Shown: positions 53,149 through 60,832 of the stretch, piece by piece
Layout: each line of letters begins with the position of its first letter
Numbering within the stretch: the stretch's first letter is position 1
Assembly (NCBI GenBank): GCA_963789885.1
Contig: CAWBNB010000071.1
Location: 124,001 to 188,000, forward strand
Reading direction: 5' to 3'
From: DATEDA01 sp963789885
GTDB taxonomy: Bacteria > Pseudomonadota > Gammaproteobacteria > Burkholderiales > SG8-39
DNA length: 64,000 bases
Notes under the pieces: generated by a model
What the model was told of the DNA's origin: nothing
The model's database searches: none
Seen by the model: only the letters and a program-made list of their open reading frames with translations
Made by a program: the position numbers and the translations under genes

Positions 53149-55086
53149 TTGTTGAAACCTTTGCAGAAGGCCGGCCAGTGGGCGTTCCGGCGCGCCGACG
53201 GGCTGTTCAACGCGGTGTTCGGCGAGCGGCTGAATCCGCTCTTCCACCTCGGCGCGCTCTCCTACTTCATGCTGTGGGTGGTGGTGGCGAGCGGGCTCTA
53301 CCTCTACGTCTTCTTCAAGACCGGCGTGCAGGAGGCCTACGATTCGGTCGAATCCCTCGCGCTGCACCAGTGGTGGCTCGGAGGTGTGCTGCGCAGCGTG
53401 CATCGCTACGCCTCCGACGCGATGGTGCTGACGATGCTCCTGCACCTCGTGCGGCATTTCGTCTTCGACCACTACCGGAGCTTCCGCTGGTTCTCGTGGG
53501 TGAGTGGCGTGATCGTGCTGTGGCTCGTCTACGCGAGCGGCATCAACGGCTACATGCTGCCCTGGGACCGGCTCGCCCAGTTCGTGACGGTCGCCTCCGC
53601 CGAGTGGCTCGACGCGCTCCCGGCGTTCGGCGGCACGCTGATCCGCAACTTCATCTTCGAGGGCGCGGTGAACGATCGCCTGTTCTCGTTGCTGTCGTTC
53701 ATCCACGTCGGGCTGCCGCTCGCGGTGCTGCTCGTGCTCTGGATCCACACCCAGCGCGTGCCGCGCGCCGCCGTGATGCCGCCGCGGCCGCTCGCGATCT
53801 ACGCGGTGGCGGCGCTCGTCGTACTGTCGCTCGTCCAGCCGGTGCACAGCCAGGGCGGACCGGCCGACCTGTCGGCAGCGGTCACGACGCTCGAGCTCGA
53901 CTGGTTCTACCTGCCGGTGTACGCGCTCCTCTACCGCTGGACGCCGATCGAGGTCTGGTACCTCGTCGGCGGCGCGACCCTCCTCTTCCTGCTGCTGCCG
54001 TGGCTGCCGCCGAAGCGCATGCGGAAGGAAGCGTTCCACATGCTCATCCACCCCGACAACCGGATCGTGCCGATCCGGGACGGCGAGCAACTGCTCGATG
54101 CGGCGCTCCGCGAGGGCGTCCTCATGCCATACGACTGCCGCAGCGGCGGCTGCGGGAAGTGCAAGGCGACGCTGCTGCAGGGGACCGTCGACTACGGCGT
54201 CTACCAGGAAGGATTCCTGACCGCGGCGGAGCGGGCGGAAGGAAAGATCCTCGCCTGCTGCGCCACGCCGCTCTCGGACGTCGAGGTCGAGTACGTCCCG
54301 GCCGGGACGCTCGGCAACGTCCCGGTGCAGACGTACACCGCGCGCGTCGTGAGCATGCACGCGCTTTCGCACGACGTGATGCAGGTGCTGCTCAAGGTCG
54401 AGGGCAGCGAGGTGCCGCGGTTCTACGCCGGCCAGTACATCGACATCCTGTTGCCCGACGGCGACAAGCGCAGCTTCTCGTTCGCCACCGCGCCGCACGA
54501 GCGCGAGCTCGTCGAGCTCCACATCCGCCGCATCCCCGGCGGCAAGTACACGACCCACGTCTTTACCGCGATGAAGGCGGGGGACGTCGTGCGGTTCGAA
54601 GGGCCGCTCGGCTCGTTCTTCCTCCGCGAGGACAGCACGAAGCCGATCATCTTCGTCGCCGGCGCGACCGGGTTCGCGCCGGTGAAGAGCATGGTCGAGC
54701 ATGCGTTCCACGTCGGCCTGAAGCGGCGCATGGTGCTCTACTGGGGCGTGCGTAGCTTGCGCGACCTCTACCTTCCAGACCTGCCGCGGAAGTGGGCGGC
54801 GGAGCATCCCAACTTCGAGTTCGTCCCGGTGCTCTCCGATCCGCAGCCCGAGGATCACTGGGCGGGCAGGACCGGCCTCGTGCACGAGGCGATCCTGAAG
54901 GACTATCCCGACCTTTCCGCGCACCAGGTCTACGCGTGCGGCTCGGCGGCGATGGTCAACGCGGCGCACCCGGCGTTCGCGGCGCGTGGCCTCTCCGAGC
55001 ATGACTGCTTCTCCGACGCGTTCCGCCTCACGTCGCGGGCGGCAGCGAAGTCCGCCGAGATGGTGCGACTGGGAGGCACCGCGTGA
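53149..55086 (+). CDS. Cytochrome b - [2Fe-2S] ferredoxin - flavin reductase fusion
   Basis: A 645-residue fusion. Residues ~1-290 are a cytochrome b6-type membrane domain with heme-ligand pairs (SVHRYASDAMVLTMLLHLVRH; FIHVGLPLAVLLVLWIH) and the GYMLPWD motif. Residues ~300-385 form a plant-type ferredoxin (CRSGGCGKC ... CC in ILACCATPL). Residues ~395-640 form an FAD/NAD(P)H reductase (RSFSFATAPHER, IFVAGATGFAPVKS, VYACGSAAMV). It could move electrons between NAD(P)H and the quinone pool or a membrane oxidoreductase. TTG 53149 has GGAGG 8 nt upstream. Confidence 0.9.
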   Translation: MLKPLQKAGQWAFRRADGLFNAVFGERLNPLFHLGALSYFMLWVVVASGLYLYVFFKTGVQEAYDSVESLALHQWWLGGVLRSVHRYASDAMVLTMLLHLVRHFVFDHYRSFRWFSWVSGVIVLWLVYASGINGYMLPWDRLAQFVTVASAEWLDALPAFGGTLIRNFIFEGAVNDRLFSLLSFIHVGLPLAVLLVLWIHTQRVPRAAVMPPRPLAIYAVAALVVLSLVQPVHSQGGPADLSAAVTTLELDWFYLPVYALLYRWTPIEVWYLVGGATLLFLLLPWLPPKRMRKEAFHMLIHPDNRIVPIRDGEQLLDAALREGVLMPYDCRSGGCGKCKATLLQGTVDYGVYQEGFLTAAERAEGKILACCATPLSDVEVEYVPAGTLGNVPVQTYTARVVSMHALSHDVMQVLLKVEGSEVPRFYAGQYIDILLPDGDKRSFSFATAPHERELVELHIRRIPGGKYTTHVFTAMKAGDVVRFEGPLGSFFLREDSTKPIIFVAGATGFAPVKSMVEHAFHVGLKRRMVLYWGVRSLRDLYLPDLPRKWAAEHPNFEFVPVLSDPQPEDHWAGRTGLVHEAILKDYPDLSAHQVYACGSAAMVNAAHPAFAARGLSEHDCFSDAFRLTSRAAAKSAEMVRLGGTA

Positions 55087-55586
55087 ACAAGGTCGCGCGC
55101 TACGCGGTGCAGGTGCTGCTCTACGTCGCCTTCGGCGCGGCGATCGGGTATTTCTCGAGCCGCCCGGCCTTCGAGGTGATGCCGCCGGACCAGGCGCTCG
55201 TGCGCCTGTCCTTCAGCCACGGCGCGAAGCCGATCGCGCCGTGCCGCGAGCGCACCGACGAGGAGCTCGCGAAGCTTCCACCCAACATGCGGGTCAAGCT
55301 CGACTGCCCGCGCGAGCGTGCACCGGTGAAAGTCGAAATCGAGATGGACGGGAAGCCGCTCTACGAGATCGTCGCGGCGCCCGCCGGGATCCGGCGCGAC
55401 GGAGCGTCGACGGTGTATCGGCGGCTGCCGGTCACCGCCGGCCGCCACGAGTTCAAGGCCCGCCTCTCCGACTCGCCCGACGGGAAGTTCGACTACAGCG
55501 CGGAGGAGGTCGTGGACCTCGCGCCGGGCCGGGTGCTGCTGATCGACTTCAACGCCGGGCAGGGCGGGTTCCTGTTCCGTCGCTAA
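55083..55586 (+). CDS. Membrane-anchored periplasmic protein, unknown
   Basis: A 167-residue protein with an N-terminal anchor (YAVQVLLYVAFGAAIGYF) and a beta-rich soluble domain (ALVRLSFSHGAKPIAPCRER, VKLDCPRERAPVKVEIEMDG). Two cysteines could form a disulfide. GTG 55083 overlaps the preceding stop (GTGA), so it is coupled to the fusion gene and probably a partner of it. No family recognised. Confidence 0.75.
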   Translation: MNKVARYAVQVLLYVAFGAAIGYFSSRPAFEVMPPDQALVRLSFSHGAKPIAPCRERTDEELAKLPPNMRVKLDCPRERAPVKVEIEMDGKPLYEIVAAPAGIRRDGASTVYRRLPVTAGRHEFKARLSDSPDGKFDYSAEEVVDLAPGRVLLIDFNAGQGGFLFRR

Positions 55587-55600
55587 GGACGGCCGTCCCC

Positions 55601-55630
55601 CTCTTCGGGGGTCGCCTAACCCCCGAAGAG
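55601..55630. terminator. 12-bp perfect hairpin, possibly bidirectional
   Basis: CTCTTCGGGGGT-CGCCTA-ACCCCCGAAGAG begins 15 nt after the stop at 55586; it also contains the end of the minus-strand small ORF at 55616-55741. Confidence 0.65.
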
Positions 55631-55741
55631 CAGCGCCAGCAGCCGCTTCACCCACTCCGCGAGCCGCAGCAACACCCCTTCCGCCTTCTGCTCGCGCTCC
55701 TTCAGCGCCGCCTCGATCCACGTCCTCGGCCACAGATACAC
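55616..55741 (-). CDS. 41-residue amphipathic peptide ORF
   Basis: GTG 55741 (minus) after GGGGGATCCC opens YLWPRTWIEAALKEREQKAE and ends VKRLLALLFGG. The sequence looks like a real amphipathic helix and lies beneath the FNR box at 55778-55791, which at -41.5 on this strand would start transcription at 55743. No family; too short for firm support. Confidence 0.4.
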   Translation of the reverse strand: MYLWPRTWIEAALKEREQKAEGVLLRLAEWVKRLLALLFGG

Positions 55742-55777
55742 GGGATCCCCCGTATCGTCGGTTCGCCCGCCGGTAGG

Positions 55778-55819
55778 TTAATCCAGATCAAATTCGCGGG
55801 TGCGTCCGCTCGCTAGGCT
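55778..55819 (+). promoter_or_regulatory. FNR-type promoter of the second cytochrome b fusion operon
   Basis: TTAAT-CCAG-ATCAA (55778-55791) and TAGGCT (55814-55819) in exact -41.5 geometry; predicted start 55826, 23 nt before ATG 55849. Confidence 0.8.
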
Positions 55820-55848
55820 CTGGCCGGTAACCCGTTGAATCCCGCGAC

Positions 55849-57438
55849 ATGGACGCCCGAAGCACGCGCCCGCCGAAGACCGCCGCAGCGCGCCTGGTCG
55901 AGCGCGTCGAAGCCGCGTTCGACCGGCCGTTCGGCAGCCGCGCGAACCCGCTGCGGCACCTCGGCGCGCTCGGCTTCTACCTCTTCTGGATCATTCTCGC
56001 GTCGGGGATCTACCTCTACTTTGCGTTCGACGCGACCGCGACCGGCGCCTACCGCTCGATCGAGGAGCTCGGGTGGAATCCCGTCGGCGCGCTCGCCCGC
56101 GGCCTGCATCGTTACGCCTCCGACGCGTTCGTCGCCGTGATCCTGCTTCACCTCGTCCGGGAATGGCTGCTCGGCCGGTTCACCGGCGCGCGCTGGTTCC
56201 CGTGGGTGACCGGCGTCGCGCTGATCGGCCTCGTCTACGCGTCGGGCATCGGCGGCTACTGGCTGGTATGGGACGCGCTCGCGCAGTTCAGCCTCACCGC
56301 CACCGCGGAGTGGCTGGACCGGCTGCCGCTCTTCGGCCTCACGCTGGTGCGCAACTTTCTCGACGCCGGCCAGATGAGCGACCGGTTCTATTCGCTCCTC
56401 CTCTTCCTGCACATCGGCATCCCGCTCGCGCTCCTCGCCGGCATGTGGCTGCACATCCAGCGCGTCGTGCGCGCCGACGTGACCCCGTCCCGCGCGCTCG
56501 CGCTCGGCACGCTCGCCACGCTCGCGGTGCTCGCGTTCGTCGACCCCGCGCTCAGCCAGGCGCCGGCGGACGTGGCGACGGCGCCGTCCCGGCTGCCGCT
56601 CGACTGGTGGCTGCTCTTCGTGCACCCGCTGATGTATCGCACGTCGCCGGCGGCGTTGTGGATGGCGGTGGCCGGCTTCGCCGCGCTGACGCTTGCGCTG
56701 CCGTGGCTCGTCCGCGCGCCGCGCCCGCCGGTGGCGCGTGTGAGCCCCGAGAACTGCAACGGCTGCGGGCGCTGCTTCGTCGACTGCCCGTTCGGCGCGG
56801 TCGTCATCGGACCGCGCACCGACGCGAAGCGCGCCCCGGGGCAGGCGCGCGTGATCCCCGAGCTTTGCGTCGCGTGCGGGATCTGCGCCGGCGCCTGCCC
56901 GTCGTCGACGCCGTTCCGCTCGATCGCGGAGCTCGTGACCGGCATCGACATGCCGCAGCGCCCGCTGGCGGCGCTGCGCGACGAGCTCGAGCGTGCGCTC
57001 GCGGGCCTGAGCGGCGATCCGCGCATCGTGGTGTTCGGCTGCGATCACGCGGTCGACGCGCACCGGTTCGCGCGCGCGGACACCGCAGCCGTGAGCCTGC
57101 TATGCGCGGGCCAGCTGCCGCCGTCGTTCGTCGAGTACGCGCTGCGCGGCGGGGCGGACGGCGTCCTGGTCGCGGGCTGCGAGCGCGACGGGTGCCGTTA
57201 TCGTCTGGGCGACGCCTGGACCGCCGAGCGCCTTGCGGGGCGCCGCGAGCCGCACCTCCGCGCGAGCGTACCGGCGGAAAGAGTGCGCACCGCGTTCACG
57301 GCGAGCGCAGCCGGGCTCGAGCGCGAGCTCGAAGCGTTCCGCGCCTCGCTTGCTGCGCTGCAGAAGCGGCCGGCGGCGCGTGCCCTGCCGCCACGCCGGC
57401 TGCGAGGCGCGACCACCGAAGGGATGGTGAACCGATGA
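55849..57438 (+). CDS. Cytochrome b - two [4Fe-4S] - FlpD/MvhD fusion
   Basis: A 529-residue fusion. Residues ~1-280: cytochrome b6-type membrane domain (GLHRYASDAFVAVILLHLVRE, GYWLVWD, LHIGIPLALLAGMWLHI). Residues ~300-365: two ferredoxin clusters (CNGCGRCFVDCP; CVACGICAGACP). Residues ~395-470: FlpD/MvhD-type iron-sulfur domain (VVFGCDHAVDAHR, VSLLCAGQLPPSFVEYAL, GADGVLVAGCERDGCRY), best known from hydrogenase/heterodisulfide reductase electron bifurcation complexes. Its occurrence fused to cytochrome b in a denitrifier is striking. The next gene overlaps by ATGA. Confidence 0.88.
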   Translation: MDARSTRPPKTAAARLVERVEAAFDRPFGSRANPLRHLGALGFYLFWIILASGIYLYFAFDATATGAYRSIEELGWNPVGALARGLHRYASDAFVAVILLHLVREWLLGRFTGARWFPWVTGVALIGLVYASGIGGYWLVWDALAQFSLTATAEWLDRLPLFGLTLVRNFLDAGQMSDRFYSLLLFLHIGIPLALLAGMWLHIQRVVRADVTPSRALALGTLATLAVLAFVDPALSQAPADVATAPSRLPLDWWLLFVHPLMYRTSPAALWMAVAGFAALTLALPWLVRAPRPPVARVSPENCNGCGRCFVDCPFGAVVIGPRTDAKRAPGQARVIPELCVACGICAGACPSSTPFRSIAELVTGIDMPQRPLAALRDELERALAGLSGDPRIVVFGCDHAVDAHRFARADTAAVSLLCAGQLPPSFVEYALRGGADGVLVAGCERDGCRYRLGDAWTAERLAGRREPHLRASVPAERVRTAFTASAAGLERELEAFRASLAALQKRPAARALPPRRLRGATTEGMVNR

Positions 57439-58856
57439 GAATGGCTGCCGCACTGCGACCCGTCCTCGATCTGCCGGCGCGGCTGGGCCTCGCGCGCGCC
57501 CCGGAGGCCTACTACGCGCTCCCGGTGCCGCTCGCCGACGAGCGCCGGCCGCTCGCGGTCGCGTGGCTCGCGCTCGGACTGGCGGCGCTCGTCGCCTCCG
57601 GGATCTTCTCGCTGCTGCTCGTCGCGGCGCGGACGCCGTTCCTCGCGCCGCTTTTCCCGGTCGCCGACTTCTTCCGCGTGGCGCTCGTCGTGCACGTGGA
57701 CCTATCGGTGCTGGTGTGGTTCGCGGCTTGTGCCGGCCTCGTCTGGACGGTGAACGGCGAGCGGCGCCTCGAGTCGCTCGGCTGGGCGGCGCTCGCGTTC
57801 GCGGCCGTCGGCACCGTGCTGATGAGCGCCGCGCCGTTCCTCGGTCGCGGCCAGCCGGTGATGTCGAACTACGTCCCGGTGCTCGACGATCCGCTGTTTC
57901 TCGCCGGGCTGGTGGTGTTCGGCCTCGGTTTCGCCGGCGTGACGCTGCGTGCGCTGGCGGGGCCGGCGCGGGTGGGACGCGCGCTCGAGGGCGTCGATGC
58001 GCAACGCTTCGGCCTCAACGCCGCCGCGGTATCGGCGGCGATCGCGCTCGCCGCGTTCGCGTGGTCGTGGTTCGCGCTACCCGACCGCCTCGCCGGCGAG
58101 CGCTACTACGAGCTCCTCTTCTGGGGCGGCGGCCACGTGCTGCAGTTCACCTGGACGCTGCTGATGCTCGTCGCGTGGCTCTGGCTCGCGACGCTCGCCG
58201 GTCTGCGGCTGCCACTCGGGCCGCGCGTGGCGGCGCTGCTCTTCGGGATCGCGCTCGCCGCGGTATTCGCGACGCCGGCGGTCTATCTCGCGTGGCCGGT
58301 CACCTCGATCGAGCACCGGCAGCTCTTCACCTGGCTGATGCGGTTCGGCGGCGGGCTCGCGATCCTGCCGCTCGGGCTCGCCGTCGTCGCCGGTCTCGTC
58401 CGCGCCGGACCGGGGGGCGCCGAAGCGCGACCGTTGCGTGCGGCGCTGTGGGCGTCGCTCGGGCTGTTCGCCTCGGGCGGCCTGATCGGGTTCTTGATCC
58501 AGGGCAGCGACGTGCGCGTTCCGGCGCATTATCACGGCTCGATCGTCGGCGTGACGCTGGCGCTGATGGGGCTCGCCTATGCGCTCGTGCCGCGGCTCGG
58601 CCTCGGCCGCCCGTCCGCGAAGCTCGCGACCCTGCAACCGCTACTCTACGGCGGGGGGCAGCTGCTGCACATCGTGGGCCTCATGTGGTCGGGCGGCTAC
58701 GGCGTCCAGCGCAAGGTGGCGGGCAGCGCGCAGGTGCTCCGCAGCACCCAGGAGGTAATCGGGATGGGCGTCATGGGCATCGGTGGATTGGTTGCCGTGA
58801 TCGGCGGGGTGTTGTTCGTGGTCGTGATCGCGCGCGCCATGCTGGGGAAGCGCTGA
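57435..58856 (+). CDS. Divergent heme-copper oxidoreductase subunit I, candidate gNOR/sNOR-type enzyme
   Basis: A 473-residue protein with ~12 membrane spans. Heme-copper landmarks: low-spin heme His87 (VVHVDLSVLVWF), CuB His234 (FWGGGHVLQF), and His365/His367 (VPAHYHGSIVG). At the usual CuB His-His pair the sequence is SIEHRQLFTW, so one ligand appears replaced by Glu293 next to His294. The Tyr motif is absent. No CuA subunit II is encoded beside it; its electrons would come from the fused cytochrome b/iron-sulfur protein it overlaps. NO reduction is inferred from the missing oxidase motifs and FNR control; family placement is tentative. Confidence 0.75.
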   Translation: MRMAAALRPVLDLPARLGLARAPEAYYALPVPLADERRPLAVAWLALGLAALVASGIFSLLLVAARTPFLAPLFPVADFFRVALVVHVDLSVLVWFAACAGLVWTVNGERRLESLGWAALAFAAVGTVLMSAAPFLGRGQPVMSNYVPVLDDPLFLAGLVVFGLGFAGVTLRALAGPARVGRALEGVDAQRFGLNAAAVSAAIALAAFAWSWFALPDRLAGERYYELLFWGGGHVLQFTWTLLMLVAWLWLATLAGLRLPLGPRVAALLFGIALAAVFATPAVYLAWPVTSIEHRQLFTWLMRFGGGLAILPLGLAVVAGLVRAGPGGAEARPLRAALWASLGLFASGGLIGFLIQGSDVRVPAHYHGSIVGVTLALMGLAYALVPRLGLGRPSAKLATLQPLLYGGGQLLHIVGLMWSGGYGVQRKVAGSAQVLRSTQEVIGMGVMGIGGLVAVIGGVLFVVVIARAMLGKR

Positions 58857-58857
58857 T

Positions 58858-59439
58858 ATGTCGGGCGCAGTGTCTTCCACAACTACGGCGCCGGGCGCTG
58901 GGTTCCGCGGCGCGGCGTGGCTCGCGTTCGCGCTGCTCGTCGTCGTCGTGTTCGGGGCCGCGTTCATCCGCTTCGCCCAGGGGGACGCCGCGCTCGAGAG
59001 CGCGGTCGACGCGGCGCGCTGGAGCTATCGCGTCGCGGCGATCGTCTTCGTCCTCGTCATCGCCGGCATCGCCGTGCTCGCGTGGGACGAGCTGCGGCCG
59101 GCGGCGCGCGTCGTGCTCGGCGCGCAGGTCGCGCTGGCCGTCGCGCTCACGTTCCTCGGTCGGATCACCCCGTCGTCGGACCATCCGATCGTGGCGTTCG
59201 GCAACCCGCTCGGTGGACTCGCGCTGATCGGGCTGGCGTGGTGGATCGTGCTGGCGGCGTCGCCGCCGGCGGCGCGGGCGCGCCCGCTTCTCGGCGGCGT
59301 GCTGGTCGCAGCGGCGTTCGCCGCGATCGCGGCGATCGTCGTCTGGCCGGTCGGGATCGCGGCGGGACTCGTCGTGCAGCTCGCCGCGGCAGCGTCGCTC
59401 GTCGCCGGCGTGACGCTCGCTTACCGCAGGGGCGTTTGA
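58858..59439 (+). CDS. Membrane protein resembling half of CtaA
   Basis: A 193-residue protein with five or six spans. LGRITPSSDHPIVAFGNPLGGLALIGLAWW resembles heme A synthase sequence over about 30 residues (GRITPSSDHPIVAFGNP core), but only one half of a CtaA is present and few histidines remain. It may be a dedicated assembly factor or subunit for the heme-copper protein before it, from which it is 1 nt away. Its stop overlaps the DUF2249 start (TGATG). Confidence 0.65.
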   Translation: MSGAVSSTTTAPGAGFRGAAWLAFALLVVVVFGAAFIRFAQGDAALESAVDAARWSYRVAAIVFVLVIAGIAVLAWDELRPAARVVLGAQVALAVALTFLGRITPSSDHPIVAFGNPLGGLALIGLAWWIVLAASPPAARARPLLGGVLVAAAFAAIAAIVVWPVGIAAGLVVQLAAAASLVAGVTLAYRRGV

Positions 59440-59666
59440 TGCCGGTCGTCATCGACGCGCGCGATCTCGAGCCGCCGGAGCCGTTCGAGCGCGTGATGGA
59501 AGCGCTGTGCGACCTTCCGCCCGGCGGCGAGATCCTGCTGATCCTCAACCGCGAGCCGTTCCCGCTCTATCGCGTGCTCGAGCGGAACGGCTACACGTGG
59601 AAAGCGACGCCGTTTCCCGACGGGCGGTTCGAGATCCTGATTTCCGAGCGGGCGCGGCCGGGTTGA
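59439..59666 (+). CDS. DUF2249 domain protein
   Basis: A 75-residue cytosolic protein of the DUF2249 (SirA-like fold) family: VIDARDLEPPEPFERVMEAL, PGGEILLILNREPFPLYRVL, YTWKATPFPDGRFEILI. These are recurrent next to NO- and nitrate-related genes. Last gene of the operon and coupled to the membrane protein; function unknown. Confidence 0.88.
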   Translation: MPVVIDARDLEPPEPFERVMEALCDLPPGGEILLILNREPFPLYRVLERNGYTWKATPFPDGRFEILISERARPG

Positions 59667-59684
59667 GCTGCGCTAGTGAACGCT

Positions 59685-59711
59685 GCGAAAGGGGCCCACG
59701 GCCCCCTTCGC
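59685..59711. terminator. Hairpin between convergent operons
   Basis: GCGAAAGGGGCC-CAC-GGCCCCCTTCGC, 12-bp stem with one mismatch, between the DUF2249 gene and the convergent regulator gene. Confidence 0.65.
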
Positions 59712-59765
59712 GCATCCCCCCATTCCAGCTGCCGAACGCGGTCGAGCGGCGTTTGCAGGGTTTGC

Positions 59766-60455
59766 TTAGTCACCGTGGGCGCGCAGCCGCCCGAGGTCGA
59801 CGATCCGAACCGTGCGGCCGCGCACCTGGATCAGCCCGGCCGTGGTGAGGTCGTGCAGGATGCGCGAGAAGTGCTCCTGCGTCAGGTTCAGCCGCGAGGC
59901 GATCACGCCCTTCGTCGTCGGCAGCGTCACGTCGGCCGCGCCATCGGCGGGCAGCCCGTCGCCGCACTGGTGGAGCAGGAACCCGATCACGCGCTCGGTG
60001 CCCGAGCGCATCGAGTAGGCCTCGAGGTCGCCCATGAGCTGATGGAGCCGGCGCGAGAGGCCGGCGATCATCCGCGCCGCGAAATCCGGGTCGCGCCTCA
60101 GTTCGTCGAACACCGCGTCGCGCTCGACGTAGAGCAGTAGCGAGTCGGCGAGCGCCTGGGCGGTCACCACGTGGGGCCGGCGCATGAACATCACCGCCTC
60201 CCCGAAGCTGGAGCCGGGGCCGAGGATCTCGACCACTTTCTCGTCGCCGCCGGCCGAGATGAACGCGAGCTTGATCTGGCCGTAGACGATGACGTGGAAG
60301 CCGTGCACCTCATCGCCGCGGTGAAACAGGATCTCGCCGCGTCCGGCCCGCACCTGGCGCGTGTGCGTCGCCATCCGGTCGAGCTGCTCCGGTGCGAGCT
60401 CGCGGAAGAGGGCGAGGTTCGCGAGGAAGGTTCGGGGCGAGGGCGTGGTCGTCAT
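59766..60455 (-). CDS. CRP/FNR-family regulator, Dnr-type (Dnr1)
   Basis: A 229-residue regulator: cyclic-nucleotide-fold sensor (ILFHRGDEVHGFHVIVYGQIK split across residues ~40-60; VEILGPGSSFGEAVMF), dimer helix and HTH (TTKGVIASRLNLTQEHFSRI). The recognition helix has the E-x-x-SR pattern that reads TTGAT half-sites. It lacks the N-terminal cysteine cluster of FNR, so it is of the DNR/NnrR type that senses NO through heme. It is the third gene of uspA-sirB2-dnr, starting 2 nt after the SirB gene. Paralogue of the regulator at 61585. Confidence 0.9.
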   Translation of the reverse strand: MTTTPSPRTFLANLALFRELAPEQLDRMATHTRQVRAGRGEILFHRGDEVHGFHVIVYGQIKLAFISAGGDEKVVEILGPGSSFGEAVMFMRRPHVVTAQALADSLLLYVERDAVFDELRRDPDFAARMIAGLSRRLHQLMGDLEAYSMRSGTERVIGFLLHQCGDGLPADGAADVTLPTTKGVIASRLNLTQEHFSRILHDLTTAGLIQVRGRTVRIVDLGRLRAHGD

Positions 60456-60457
60456 GG

Positions 60458-60826
60458 TCAGGGCAGCGGCAGCGGATTCTTCCGCAACGCCACCGCGACG
60501 ATGTAGAAGAACACGCACTGGGCCGCGATCCACGCGGCGATGCGCACGGGCTTCGTCCGCCCGCGGGTGATCGCGACCATGCCGATCAGGATATACGCGA
60601 CGAGCGCAACGAGCTTCGCCACGATCCACGGCTGCAGCCCGACGAAGGTCGCAAGATAGAGCCCCGCGAGGAGCAGGATCGTGTCGTTCACGTGCGGGAG
60701 CACGCGCAACCAGCGCGCCTTCAGCCGCGGCGAGTCGGCGATCATCCAGACGCCGCGGAGGAAGAAGAGCGTCCAGCTGAGCGCGACCGCGGCAACATGG
60801 AGCTCCTTGACGGCCGCGTAGACCAT
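60458..60826 (-). CDS. SirB2-family membrane protein
   Basis: A 122-residue protein with four spans: HVAAVALSWTLFFLRGVWM, LPHVNDTILLLAGLYLA, VAKLVALVAYILIGMVAI, IAAWIAAQCVFFYIVAVAL. Matches the SirB2 family of small integral membrane proteins with conserved His; function unknown. Lies between uspA and the Dnr-type regulator, 6 nt after uspA. Confidence 0.87.
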   Translation of the reverse strand: MVYAAVKELHVAAVALSWTLFFLRGVWMIADSPRLKARWLRVLPHVNDTILLLAGLYLATFVGLQPWIVAKLVALVAYILIGMVAITRGRTKPVRIAAWIAAQCVFFYIVAVALRKNPLPLP

Positions 60827-60832
60827 CCCGCC

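Noticed and set aside
52282..55002. Minus-strand 906-residue frame
   Set aside because: Shadow of the cytochrome b fusion and in part an alternative frame of the MenA-like gene.
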